NCBI GenBank assembly: GCA_964583765.1
Contig: CAZOWW010000044.1
Span: forward strand, 1-39,329
Direction: 5' to 3'
DNA length: 39,329 nucleotides
Origin: CAZOWW01 sp964583765
GTDB taxonomy: Bacteria > Actinomycetota > Actinomycetes > Actinomycetales > Kineosporiaceae
The position numbers and the translations under genes are program-made. Each line of letters starts with the position of its first letter. Positions within the stretch are counted from its first letter, which is position 1. This document shows, in pieces, positions 24,455-32,498 of the stretch. The notes under the pieces were generated by a model. The model was not told the DNA's origin, made no database searches, and was given only the letters and a program-made list of their open reading frames with translations.

Positions 24455-24487
24455 ACGTCATTACGTGACGTCGTGGGGAGTGTTTCC
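24455..24487 (-). promoter_or_regulatory. Candidate nifH promoter and inverted repeat
   Basis: On the minus strand GGAAAC (plus 24482-24487) and TAATGA (plus 24458-24463) are 18 bases apart, which resembles an ECF-type or weak housekeeping promoter. An inverted repeat ACGTCA-TTACG-TGACGT (24455-24471) overlaps the -10 and would be a natural operator. No sigma-54 GG-N10-GC motif is found. The transcript would have a leader of about 220 bases. Confidence 0.35.
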
Positions 24488-24530
24488 GTCAGCTCTTCGC
24501 CCTATGGCGTCAATCACTGCAGAAAATCGC

Positions 24531-24573
24531 GTGGACAGGGACCTCTGTCCCTGTCCACCAGGTCGCGCGACCT
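24531..24573 (-). promoter_or_regulatory. Strong 12-bp inverted repeat and adjacent palindrome upstream of nifH
   Basis: GTGGACAGGGAC / GTCCCTGTCCAC form a perfect 12-bp stem around a 4-base CTCT loop (24531-24558). On the minus strand it is followed by GCGATTTTC, so it could be a terminator insulating the nif promoter from upstream transcription, or a dyad operator. Directly beside it, AGGTCGCGCGACCT (24560-24573) is a perfect 14-base palindrome typical of a regulator site. Confidence 0.5.
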
Positions 24574-24904
24574 TCCCGGAACCTGCCAGAAACATCGGCG
24601 AGAACGACTCGAAACCCCCGGACGAAAGAGAGGATCCGCATTTCCGGTATGATGTGGAATATCTGCACGCAGGCGCGGAGCGGGGCCACCGAGGACTCCG
24701 CGGATGCAGGACCGCCGTCAGCGGCCGCCGCCCGAGGGAACGAGGACCTCCCGTGTGGTCGAGTGCCCACCGAGCCGGACGCGACCGGGGACGAACACGA
24801 CCGGACGGGCACGACTCCCGGAGGCGGTCGGACGTCGTCCGACGGTGTCGCCCGGGTGCCGTGCCCGTCCGGATCAGGTCATCCGCGCGGGAGCGGAGAT
24901 CGGC
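24574..24904. other. Non-coding stretch between nif region and HAF-like gene
   Basis: No convincing gene. The stretch has a locally AT-richer patch around 24640-24665 with TATGAT at 24648-24653 on the plus strand, which could be a -10, but no gene follows it that I can support. Confidence 0.4.
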
Positions 24905-26020
24905 TCACGTGGTCGCGATGAAGCCGTGCCAGGTTCCGTAGGCCCGCGAGTCGTCGGGTGCGGCCCAGTCGTGGGAATTGACGCCGGTCCACGAACTCCA
25001 GGTCCCGGTGATCAGTCCGGTCCCCGTGACGTCGACGACGACCGTCTGGGGGGCCTGTCGTCCCCGGGAGTCCTGGTACTGGAGGACGCTCCACCTGCCT
25101 GCCTTGATCATCCAGGCCCGCGCCCACGCTTCGCACCCGTTGCCGGCGTTGCCGACCATGATGCCTACGTCATTGATGGCCTGCACCGAGGTCCAGCCGC
25201 AGAAGCCGCTCGGCAGGGTCGGGGGTCCGGGGAAGGCATAGGTGATCACGTGCCGACCGTTCACGGCGATCCCCCGCTGGGTGCCGCTCGTGGCACCGGT
25301 CGAGAAGCTGCCGTTCCCGACCAGCGTCCCCCGGTCGTTCATGCCGAACAACTGGTTCCCGTAGCCGGGCGGAGGGACGTCGGCGGGAGCATGGACCACT
25401 TCGGCGAAGTCGAGGCTGGTCCAGCCGCCGGTGCGGGTCCAGGTGAACCCACGAGTCCACCAGGTGCCGTTGTCCCGGAGAATCGTGTAGTAGCCGACCA
25501 CGGTTCCCTTGTCGGCGAACTGTTCGGGGTAGGTGCCGCCGTAGTCCGACCAGTACTCGGGTTCGGTCGCGGAATGCTTGACCGCGTTCGGGTGGTCGAA
25601 CGGGGTGAGTTTGCCCTGTGGGTCCTGGAGGAACCCGCGCATGACATTGTCGGTGGCACTGAGGTAGTAGCCGGACACCGTCCCGCCGCGATTGACGGAC
25701 GTGACGATCACATCGCTCGCACCGCTCACATTCACGCTGCGCACGGACAGAATCCTGAAGTCCTTGCCCGTTCGGGCGACGAAACCACGCAGCTGCCGAG
25801 CCTGGTTGCGATAGGTGCCGACGACCAGGCCGGGGGTGCTCGCGGTGGCGGTCAGACCGGTGACGTCGGTGTCCACCGCCCCGGGGATCGCGCCACCCAC
25901 GTCGAACAGGCGATAGGCAGGTCGCTGACCGGCTGCACCCACGGCAACAGCAGGACATGCGACGGCGATCCCGAGGCAGCCTGCCGTGACGACGGCAAGG
26001 GAGTTCCGGGTTCTCACCAT
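24905..26020 (-). CDS. Secreted HAF-repeat-like beta protein
   Basis: Protein of 371 residues with a clear signal peptide (MVRTRNS, a hydrophobic core, and an Ala-rich cleavage region around residues 24-30). The mature part has recurring short units of the type G-x-VVGYY/VSGYYL/LVGNGS preceded by Asn/Asp-Gly turns (FGMNDRGTLVG, QAINDVGIMVGN), like the HAF-family extracellular repeats, which probably form a beta-propeller. Many Trp and Tyr suggest an extracellular binding surface. No catalytic motif is recognised. ATG 26020 follows GGAGGTGA. Its codons are less GC-biased than the nif genes, hinting at separate origin. It is 673 bases upstream of nifH on the same strand. Confidence 0.65.
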   Translation of the reverse strand: MVRTRNSLAVVTAGCLGIAVACPAVAVGAAGQRPAYRLFDVGGAIPGAVDTDVTGLTATASTPGLVVGTYRNQARQLRGFVARTGKDFRILSVRSVNVSGASDVIVTSVNRGGTVSGYYLSATDNVMRGFLQDPQGKLTPFDHPNAVKHSATEPEYWSDYGGTYPEQFADKGTVVGYYTILRDNGTWWTRGFTWTRTGGWTSLDFAEVVHAPADVPPPGYGNQLFGMNDRGTLVGNGSFSTGATSGTQRGIAVNGRHVITYAFPGPPTLPSGFCGWTSVQAINDVGIMVGNAGNGCEAWARAWMIKAGRWSVLQYQDSRGRQAPQTVVVDVTGTGLITGTWSSWTGVNSHDWAAPDDSRAYGTWHGFIATT

Positions 26021-26284
26021 TCACCTCCGGTGACGCTCCGTATATTCCCAAGTACCCTGGGTAATGGTATTCGGATTTCGCTGCGCCGTGGGGGTGAACA
26101 TCACGAGACGATATGCCCGGATGACGATCGAATGAGCGATCAGGAGTCGGGAATTCGTCAATCCTTCAACACTGCGCACTCGAAGAGACACCGGTCGAGC
26201 CCGGACGCAATGGAGCCGACCTCCCCCTCGCACCTGGTTCGCCCGGGCGCGCGAGCACCCTCGATCGCGATAGGAGAATGAGCG
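26021..26284. other. AT-richer intergenic segment upstream of the HAF-like gene
   Basis: No gene is supported. Noticeably richer in A/T than the rest of the window. On the minus strand AATATACGG provides a possible -10 (TATACG) about 30 bases before the HAF-like start, next to an inverted repeat CCCA-GGGTACT-TGGG (26049-26063). Confidence 0.4.
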
Positions 26285-26953
26285 TCAACCCGATCGCCGG
26301 GCAAGCAGCGTGGCGTCCTCGACCTCGAAGATGTTTCCCTCGCGGGTCATCGTCCGCGGGCGCTGCTCGACCACGACGGGCTCGAACCCGGCCGGCAGCC
26401 CCGGCAGCAGGTCCTCGGCGAGGAACATGGCCTGGCGCCGGCTCTCGGTCAGGTGCGGGAAGACGTCGGAGGGCGCGTGCCCCACGACCAGGAGGTGCCC
26501 ACCGGGGGCGACCGCCCCGCACAGCCGGTGGATGATCTCGACCATCGTCCCGCCCGGCGGGTGGAGGAAGTGTGTGGTCACCAGGTCGTAGGTACGGCCG
26601 GCGGCCGAGAAGGCCCGTGCGTCGACCTGCCACCAGTCCGTGCGGTCGGCGACCCCGGCCTCCTCGGCGTGTCGGGCCGCCCGGGCCAGGCCGCGGGCGG
26701 AGAAGTCGGCCCCGGTGACCCGCCACCCCTGCCGGGCGAGCCAGATGACGTCCCCGCCCTCGCCGCAGCCGACGTCCAGGGCGGTGCCCGGGGTCAACGC
26801 GGAGGCCTCGGCCACCAACTGGGCGTTGGGGTTCCCGCTCCAGACCTTGCCCTCACCGGCGTACCGCTCGTCCCAGCCCGACGGCTCGAAGACGGCCGTC
26901 TCCTCGTCAACTCCGGGCCGGTGATCGGCGGGATCGTGCTCATGCTTGACCAT
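26285..26953 (-). CDS. Class I SAM-dependent methyltransferase
   Basis: Protein of 222 residues. Motif I is ALDVGCGEGGDVIWLA (residues 58-73), followed by VTGADFS for the ribose-binding acidic residue and YDLVTTHFLH as motif IV. The N-terminal WDERYAGEGKVWSGNPN is common in TehB-like and thiopurine-like small methyltransferases, so a small-molecule or metalloid substrate is possible, but not shown. ATG 26953 is preferred because GGGGAGGAG lies 7 bases upstream; the frame is open to 27064. Confidence 0.82.
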   Translation of the reverse strand: MVKHEHDPADHRPGVDEETAVFEPSGWDERYAGEGKVWSGNPNAQLVAEASALTPGTALDVGCGEGGDVIWLARQGWRVTGADFSARGLARAARHAEEAGVADRTDWWQVDARAFSAAGRTYDLVTTHFLHPPGGTMVEIIHRLCGAVAPGGHLLVVGHAPSDVFPHLTESRRQAMFLAEDLLPGLPAGFEPVVVEQRPRTMTREGNIFEVEDATLLARRSG

Positions 26954-27252
26954 CGGACGGCTCCTCCCCTGGGGCGCCACCCGCTGGCGCCCGCGAACAC
27001 TGCTCGACGCCTCTCCGACCGGGCCCACCTGCGGGTCCGAAGCCTCACCCATTGCCTCGCTCACGGAGCGACCTCACTCTCCGTGAGTTATACCGTTCGC
27101 CTTCACACGCTTCACGGCGGGGGCGGGTGGTGGCCGTGGTCAGGACGAGGCCGGCGATGGGCACTGTCCCTTCCCCGGTCACCTCACGCTCCCACCTCCG
27201 GTGGCCGCCCCCCTGCATGATCAGCTCCAGGGGTCGTGGCGCCGAGGACAAC

Positions 27253-27300
27253 GCGGACCAGTCCGGCCGCGCCGCAACAGGCGTGGCCGGACTGGTCCGC
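27253..27300 (-). terminator. Long hairpin terminator after the dehydrogenase gene
   Basis: Perfect 16-bp inverted repeat GCGGACCAGTCCGGCC / GGCCGGACTGGTCCGC, extendable by 5 more pairs (one G-U) to a 6-base loop. Its last base overlaps the TAG stop of the dehydrogenase. No T-tract. The rest of 26954-27252 shows nothing else supportable apart from the methyltransferase ribosome site. Confidence 0.75.
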
Positions 27301-28313
27301 TATGCGAGATTCACCGGCTTCCCGACGTGCCAGGCGTGAATGTTCGCGACCGTACCCTCGCGGATCCGCGCCAGCGCCTCGACCGTGTTGAACGCATTGT
27401 GATCGGTGATGACGACAGTCGGTGTCCTGGTGAGCACATCGAGCGCCAGGACCTGTTGTGACCGCTCGTCAACGATGTTGCTCGACAGGAGCTGCCGCCG
27501 GTTCGACGACTGAAGGAACCTCTCTCCCTCCAGCACGTCGAGCCCCGCTCCGGCGACGATGCCCGCTTCCAGTGCCTCGATCAGGGCGGGTGTGTCGATC
27601 AGTGAGCCGCGAGAGGTGTTGATGACGATGACCCCCGGTTTCATTCGCCCGAAGGCAGCCCGATCGAGCAGGTGGTGGGTCCGCTCGACGGCCGGCGCAT
27701 GAAGGCTGATGATGTCGGACCTGGCCAACAGTTCCTGGGCATCGACGTATCTGAATCCGATCTCCCGCGCAGCCACCTCATCGGGTCGCGGGTCGGTGGC
27801 GATCACCGTCAGTCCGAAGCCGCGGGCGATCCCGGCCAGGTGCCGGCCGATGTGACCGGCCCCGTACAACCCCAGGGTGCGTCCTCTCAGGTCACGTCCC
27901 GTCAGTTCTGCCGTGATCACCTCTCCGGTGTCGACCGCGCGCATCGCCTGCCGCAACCTGCGGGACACCGCCAGCATCAGCAGCGCCGCGTACTCGGCCA
28001 CGGTTGCGTCGCCGTAGGCCGGCACGTTCGACACGGCAATCCCGTGCGCTCGTGCATATGCCAGGTCGACGTTGTCATAGCCGGTGCTACGGCAGGCGAC
28101 CAGCCGCACCTGCGGCAGTCGGTGAGCCATGAGCTCAGCGGTGACCCGGCTCGCAGCGGAGACCGAGACCACCGCGACCTCGGCAGGCAGATCGAGCACG
28201 GCCTCGGCCAGGGGACCATCACTGATGCTCAACCGGAATGTGCCGGCGAGGTGCTCGCGGAAGTACGCCTGGTCGTCGCTGCCCGCGTCGAAGATCGCCA
28301 CGATCGGCATCAT
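27300..28313 (-). CDS. D-2-hydroxyacid dehydrogenase (D-lactate dehydrogenase-like)
   Basis: NAD-dependent oxidoreductase of 337 residues that interconverts a 2-oxoacid and a D-2-hydroxyacid. The Rossmann loop is LYGAGHIGRH (150-159). Catalytic residues are R235 (NTSRGSLID), E264 (LEGE) and H305 (TDHNAFNT). The segment RSTGYDNVDL is typical of the D-lactate dehydrogenase branch. It starts with ATG 28313 overlapping the permease stop as ATGA, so it is translationally coupled to an ABC exporter. The last gene of the operon, followed by a strong hairpin. The substrate is inferred only at family level. Confidence 0.87.
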   Translation of the reverse strand: MMPIVAIFDAGSDDQAYFREHLAGTFRLSISDGPLAEAVLDLPAEVAVVSVSAASRVTAELMAHRLPQVRLVACRSTGYDNVDLAYARAHGIAVSNVPAYGDATVAEYAALLMLAVSRRLRQAMRAVDTGEVITAELTGRDLRGRTLGLYGAGHIGRHLAGIARGFGLTVIATDPRPDEVAAREIGFRYVDAQELLARSDIISLHAPAVERTHHLLDRAAFGRMKPGVIVINTSRGSLIDTPALIEALEAGIVAGAGLDVLEGERFLQSSNRRQLLSSNIVDERSQQVLALDVLTRTPTVVITDHNAFNTVEALARIREGTVANIHAWHVGKPVNLA

Positions 28314-29164
28314 GCGTCGCGCCGCGAAAGCATCAGCGCCGCCACCAGCAAGGTGATGAGGGCGTACCCGGCCAGGACGGCGAGCCCACCCGCTGGAGGG
28401 AGCAGATTCGGGAAGCGGGCGTGCGCCGACATCGCCACCCCGGCCGAGCTCGGCAGGTACTTGGTGAGGTCGTTGTTCCAGGGCGAGGGCAACAGGGCCA
28501 TCAGCCCCGGCACCACCAGCAGGACGGCGAACAGGACAGCGATCGCGCCCGCCGTCCGGCGCAGGATCGCGCCCACCCCCACGGCGATCGCCCCGATCAG
28601 GATCAGGTGCCCCGCGCCACCGATCACTGCCCGCAGCACCCCGAGGTCGGCGAGGGCGAGCCCGGGCAGGTGGGAGGCCAGCAGGGGCTGACAGACCAGG
28701 AATGCGGTCATGCAGGACGCCAGGGCCACCACCGCGACCACGACGCCGAAGGTCACCACCTTGGCCGCCAACAACAGCCGCCGCTGCGGGGTCGCGCAGA
28801 GTGTCACGGAGATCCCGCCGGTGGCGTACTCCGACGTCATCACCAGCACCCCGAGGACGCCGATCGACAACTGGGCCAGGTTGATCCCGGCCAGGCTGTA
28901 CAGCAGCGGGTCGAACCCCGCCACCTCCGCGGGCGAGCGATGGTCCCACCTGCTGACCTCCAGCCAGGTCAGCAGGGCGCCCAGACCGATCGTGCTCACG
29001 ACCGTGAACGCCAACGCCCACAGAGTGGATCGGACCGTGTGCAGTTTCGTCCACTCCGAACGGGCCACGGCCAGGAAGACGACACCCCGCCCCGGCCGGC
29101 CGGCCGGCGGGACCAGCCGCTCCCGGGTGGGGACGACGCCAGGGCGCGTAGCGAACTGGCTCAT
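28310..29164 (-). CDS. ABC-2 type transporter permease
   Basis: Membrane protein of 284 residues with about six transmembrane segments, beginning at residues 45-66 and ending at 258-278. The cytoplasmic N-terminus contains ARSEWTKLHTVRSTLW, the usual ABC-2 permease entry (SEWxKLRTxRS). It pairs with the ATPase immediately upstream, whose stop overlaps its ATG as ATGA. The cargo is unknown. Coupling on both sides indicates a single ATPase-permease-dehydrogenase transcript. Confidence 0.86.
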   Translation of the reverse strand: MSQFATRPGVVPTRERLVPPAGRPGRGVVFLAVARSEWTKLHTVRSTLWALAFTVVSTIGLGALLTWLEVSRWDHRSPAEVAGFDPLLYSLAGINLAQLSIGVLGVLVMTSEYATGGISVTLCATPQRRLLLAAKVVTFGVVVAVVALASCMTAFLVCQPLLASHLPGLALADLGVLRAVIGGAGHLILIGAIAVGVGAILRRTAGAIAVLFAVLLVVPGLMALLPSPWNNDLTKYLPSSAGVAMSAHARFPNLLPPAGGLAVLAGYALITLLVAALMLSRRDA

Positions 29165-30102
29165 GCAGCACTCACGACCTGGATCGCCGACGGTTCGCCG
29201 ATCCGGACACGGAACTCCGCCTGGTCACTGGTCAGGTCCAGGAAGGCATCCTCGAGCGAGGCACGCTGTGTGGACAGTTCGTACAGCGTCAGGCCCGCCC
29301 CGGAGGCCAGGATCCCGACCTCCCGGGACTCCAGTCCGGTGACCGACAACCCGTCCGGACCGTCCGCCACGACCGTCGCCCCCTTGCCGCGGAGGATCCC
29401 CGCGAGCACGCGCGTGTCCGGCGTCACCACCCGGACGTGATGCCCCACGCTGCCCTCGATGAAGTCGGAGACGGTCCCGGTGGCCAGCAGCCGTCCCCGG
29501 CCGATCACGATCAAGTGGTCGGCGGTCAGAGCCATCTCCGACATCAGGTGACTGGACACCAGCACCGTGCGCCCCTGATCGGCCAGCGAGTGGAGCAGCC
29601 CGCGCGCCCACAGGATTCCTTCCGGATCCAGGCCATTGATCGGCTCATCGAACAGCAGGACCTCCGGATCGCCGATCAACGCCGCGGCGATCCCCAGCCG
29701 CTGCCTCATCCCGAGCGAGTACGCGCCGACACGACGCCCTGCGACGTCGGCCAGACCCACCGCCGCGAGCACATGCTCGACCCGGGCGCGGGGAATTGCG
29801 TTGGCGTCGGCGAGCCAGCACAGGTGGTTGCGCGCAGTGCGCCCCGGATGCACGGCGTGTGCGTCGAGCAGCGCGCCCACCTCGTGCAAGGGGAATCTCA
29901 GGGACCTGAAGCCGCGGCCACCGATCCGGACGCTGCCTGAGGTCGGGGCGTCCAGACCGAGGATCAGCCGCATCGTGGTGGACTTGCCACTGCCGTTCGG
30001 GCCCAGGAACCCCGTGGTCTGCCCGGCGGCGACCGTGAAACTCAGGTCGTCGACGGCCACCGTGCGCCCGTACCGCTTGGTCAGCCCCCGCACCTCGATC
30101 AT
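29161..30102 (-). CDS. ABC transporter ATP-binding protein
   Basis: ATPase of 313 residues for the ABC-2 permease downstream. Walker A is GPNGSGKST (34-42), the signature is YSLGMRQRL, Walker B is VLLFDEP and the switch His is in VSSHLMSEM. A C-terminal extension of about 90 residues follows the nucleotide-binding domain, as in DrrA/NodI-type exporters. ATG 30102 (MIEVRGLTKRYG) is the family start; a GTG at 30111 is in frame. No ribosome site is seen; TATCTG at 30115-30120 (minus) may be a -10 placing the start near the transcript end. Confidence 0.88.
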   Translation of the reverse strand: MIEVRGLTKRYGRTVAVDDLSFTVAAGQTTGFLGPNGSGKSTTMRLILGLDAPTSGSVRIGGRGFRSLRFPLHEVGALLDAHAVHPGRTARNHLCWLADANAIPRARVEHVLAAVGLADVAGRRVGAYSLGMRQRLGIAAALIGDPEVLLFDEPINGLDPEGILWARGLLHSLADQGRTVLVSSHLMSEMALTADHLIVIGRGRLLATGTVSDFIEGSVGHHVRVVTPDTRVLAGILRGKGATVVADGPDGLSVTGLESREVGILASGAGLTLYELSTQRASLEDAFLDLTSDQAEFRVRIGEPSAIQVVSAA

Positions 30103-30554
30103 GAGGCACACGCGCAGATACGGCGCGACAGTTGGTCAGCTCGCCCGGTCATGGGGATCACTCCTGGTCGATGGCGTCCGCGGAGATCAAGATGGGCATC
30201 GCCGAGGGCCAGGGCGCGTCCCCCACAGTACGGCGATTCCGACACCCGGCAAGCGCGTGACCACCCCGGGCCGGTGCCGACGGAGGGCTTGCCACGCCGC
30301 GCTGACGGCGTCGGTGGCCTCCCCTGGCTCCTGGCGAGGCCACCGGCAACAGTTCGCCCAGTGGTGGGTGGCGGGCCAGGGCCGGACAGCTCTCGAGTGG
30401 TTCAGGCGGCGAGGGAGACGGCCTGGTCGGCCGCCCTCTCACCCGGACGACGAGTGCCTTGTGTGCGAAGCTGCTACCGAGCGCGCCTGGCCGGTCCGGA
30501 CCATGTGCTCCCTCGCCGCTCATGGCTTCCGTGCCGAGGTGGGCGAGGTATCCG
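30103..30554. other. Region without a confident gene
   Basis: Open frames on both strands are present, but none has a good start, a family match or consistent codon bias. One plus-strand frame around 30330-30560 contains Trp/Arg-rich and CxxC-like stretches (WWVAGQG, DDECLVCEA) that may be a decayed coding remnant. Confidence 0.35.
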
Positions 30555-30842
30555 ATGACGACGCACCTGATCACGACCCTGAGCAGCGGACATCACGATC
30601 CCTGGGACCCCGGCGGGCCCACGCACGCCCGCCTCGTCATCGCGATCATCCCCTGCACCTACTGCCTGGCAGATGTCGCCGGAAGCTCCTTCCGCTACCT
30701 GTCCTCGGTGCGCCGGCTCGTCCATTCGCAGTGCCCGTCGTGCCAGCGCTGGATGACGCTTTCAGTGGCCAACTGGCGGCACCGGACGACCTCGGCACCG
30801 CACCGGGTAGACCGGCCAGGGACACCGGCTGCCGTTCGCTGA
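30555..30842 (+). CDS. Small hypothetical protein with two CxxC motifs
   Basis: Possible protein of 95 residues. Two Cys pairs, CTYC and CPSC, about 30 residues apart, could bind zinc. The ATG at 30555 follows GAGGT with 5 bases between, and the first two thirds show strong G/C in third codon positions; the last 20 codons do not. The N-terminus (MTTHLITTLSSGHHDP) matches no family I recognise. Could be a remnant rather than a working gene. Confidence 0.42.
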   Translation: MTTHLITTLSSGHHDPWDPGGPTHARLVIAIIPCTYCLADVAGSSFRYLSSVRRLVHSQCPSCQRWMTLSVANWRHRTTSAPHRVDRPGTPAAVR

Positions 30843-31114
30843 ACCACCCCGACGCTGCGAACGTTGCCCAGGACCCCGGCCGCGGCCGGCTCGCGACATG
30901 CGGGCAACCTCCCACCGGACAGGTCCGCCATGGCCGGAAATGTCGATCACGAGCTCCCGGCTGCCAGGCGAGACGAGCCACCGCACGGGGTGACCGAGGC
31001 CGGGTCCGGGGCAGCCCGCACGGTTCCGTTCAGGTCGGTGCCCCTGAGGGATTCCTGACCGTGCCGACCCCCCTCTGTCGGTACGGACCTCACGAGGAGT
31101 GAGATCGTGGACCG

Positions 31115-31486
31115 GTGCATGCCGCGGAGTTCATCCTCTACGTGGGCGATCAGAGCCGTGCGAGCGCCTTCTACCGACACGTCCTCGACGCGGAGCCCGT
31201 CCTCGAGGTCCCCGGCATGACCGAGTTCGACCTGGGCGGCGCGACGCTCGGGCTGATGCCCGGGACGGACATGAACACCCTGTTGGCCGGGAAGCTGGGG
31301 CACGGCCAGGGGCCACGGTGCGAGCTGTACCTCCGACGCGCCGATGCCCCGGCGGCACTCGAACGAGCCGTCGCGCACGGCGGGACCTTGCTGGACGTGA
31401 TCACAGAGCGACCCTGGGGCGAGGAGGTCGGCTACGTCCTCGACCCGGACGGGCACGTGCTCGCCCTGGCCGTGCCCACCCGGTAG
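31115..31486 (+). CDS. Single-domain VOC family protein (glyoxalase-like)
   Basis: Protein of 123 residues with a full VOC fold: AEFILYVGDQSRASAFYRHV at the start, the metal-ligand-like Glu in RCELYLR, and YVLDPDGHVLALA at the end. Typical of small glyoxalase/bleomycin-resistance-like proteins that dimerise; the substrate is unknown. The GTG at 31115 is the first start after an in-frame stop; a GAGGAG lies 14 bases upstream, farther than usual. It converges with the TMEM175-like gene, with 2 bases between the stops. Confidence 0.75.
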   Translation: MHAAEFILYVGDQSRASAFYRHVLDAEPVLEVPGMTEFDLGGATLGLMPGTDMNTLLAGKLGHGQGPRCELYLRRADAPAALERAVAHGGTLLDVITERPWGEEVGYVLDPDGHVLALAVPTR

Positions 31487-31488
31487 GT

Positions 31489-32097
31489 CTACCCCTGTTC
31501 GTCCGAGTCACCACCGGGGTCGGCCAGGCCCGCGGACATCTCCAACCTGCGGTCAGGGACCAGCCACATGAGTGCGACGAGGACGTACAGGGCGATCGCC
31601 GGGATCGGATTGAACAGTGCGAGGAGGATTCCGGCGGCGTAGATGACCACGGACGCCTTGCCCTTGAGATCGCGGCCGAGGGCCAGGGCCAACTGCGAGC
31701 CAGGACCCTGGGCCCGCAGGAGGACGGCCTGCAGGACGTAGTAGGCGAGCGCGGCGAGCAGCAGCACTCCTCCGTAGAGGATTGCCGATGCCTTGCTGAC
31801 ATGGTGCTCACCGAGCCAGCCCGTCGCGAACGGAAGGAGCGACAACCAGAACAGCAGGTGGAGGTTCGCCCACAGCACACCGCCCGTCACGTGCCGGATG
31901 CTGTGCAGCAGATGATGATGGTTGTTCCAGTAGATGCCCAGGTTGACGAAGCTGAGCAGGTACGCGAAGAAGACCGGCAGCAACGGGCGGAGCGACGACC
32001 ACTGCGTGTCCGCCGGCGCACGGAGCTCGAGCACCATGATCGTGATGATGATCGCGATCACCGCATCGCTGAAGGCCTCGAGTCGCGTCGTCGGCAT
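31489..32097 (-). CDS. TMEM175 family potassium channel-like protein (DUF1211)
   Basis: Membrane protein of 202 residues with about five to six transmembrane helices. The first helix carries RLEAFSDAVIAI, the FSD motif that marks the bacterial TMEM175 potassium channel family. A His-rich loop (NNHHHLLHSIRHV) follows helix 2. Bacterial members form tetramers, probably in the cytoplasmic membrane. ATG 32097 follows AGAGGTGG. It lies 11 bases after the monooxygenase gene, so the two are likely co-transcribed and may share the TetR operator. Confidence 0.85.
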   Translation of the reverse strand: MPTTRLEAFSDAVIAIIITIMVLELRAPADTQWSSLRPLLPVFFAYLLSFVNLGIYWNNHHHLLHSIRHVTGGVLWANLHLLFWLSLLPFATGWLGEHHVSKASAILYGGVLLLAALAYYVLQAVLLRAQGPGSQLALALGRDLKGKASVVIYAAGILLALFNPIPAIALYVLVALMWLVPDRRLEMSAGLADPGGDSDEQG

Positions 32098-32108
32098 GGA
32101 GCCACCTC

Positions 32109-32426
32109 TCACCGGGCCTCCGCAGGGCCCCTGGGCATCGCGCGGACCTCGTAGTGAGCCATCTCCTCGATCTGGGGGAAGAACGGTTTGACGGCATCGA
32201 AGAACTCGCCGAAGCCCCTGCTGCGCCGGAAACCCTGTTCATGTCCCTCGACCGAGTCCCACTCGATCCGGACGACGAACCGCCGCGGCTCCTCGATCCC
32301 CCGACTCACGTCGTACCGCAGGCAGTGCTCGTCCCGATCCAGCAGCTCCCCCGCCCGCGCGTAGGCCCGCTCGAACTCCTCCGCCCGTTCCGGGGTGAGC
32401 AGGTACCGGATGTACTCGACGATCAA
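32109..32426 (-). CDS. Antibiotic biosynthesis monooxygenase (ABM) domain protein
   Basis: Small protein of 105 residues with the dimeric alpha-beta ABM fold: IVEYIRYLLTPERAEEFERA, a central RYDVSRGIEEPRRFVVRIEW and the closing HYEVRAM. Related proteins are quinol monooxygenases (YgiN) or heme-degrading enzymes; the role here is not known. The TTG at 32426 is chosen because GGGAGG lies 4 bases upstream; an open frame continues to a TTG at 32465 inside the operator. Divergent from the tetR gene. Confidence 0.77.
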   Translation of the reverse strand: MIVEYIRYLLTPERAEEFERAYARAGELLDRDEHCLRYDVSRGIEEPRRFVVRIEWDSVEGHEQGFRRSRGFGEFFDAVKPFFPQIEEMAHYEVRAMPRGPAEAR

Positions 32427-32463
32427 TGTCCCTCCCGGTGGTCCTGGGCTCTCCGAGTTTTCC

Positions 32464-32484
32464 AATACGGTACAGGACTGTATT
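32464..32484. promoter_or_regulatory. Candidate TetR operator
   Basis: 21-base pseudo-palindrome AATACGGTAC-A-GGACTGTATT with 8 of 10 arm positions matching, midway between the divergent monooxygenase and TetR genes. Size and place are typical of a TetR-family operator; it would control both directions. Confidence 0.6.
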
Positions 32485-32498
32485 GTCTACCGCTCGGC

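Noticed and set aside
24421..24487. Sigma-54 promoter or GlnR box upstream of nifH
   Set aside because: No GG-N10-GC spacing is present, and the GTnAC/GAAAC half-sites do not occur with the required 6-base spacing.
24704..26281. 525-codon plus-strand frame over the HAF-like gene
   Set aside because: The minus-strand gene has a signal peptide, ribosome site and repeats; the plus frame has none.
30158..30574. Minus-strand frame of 138 codons
   Set aside because: No ribosome site, no domain, Pro/Arg-rich composition typical of a shadow frame.
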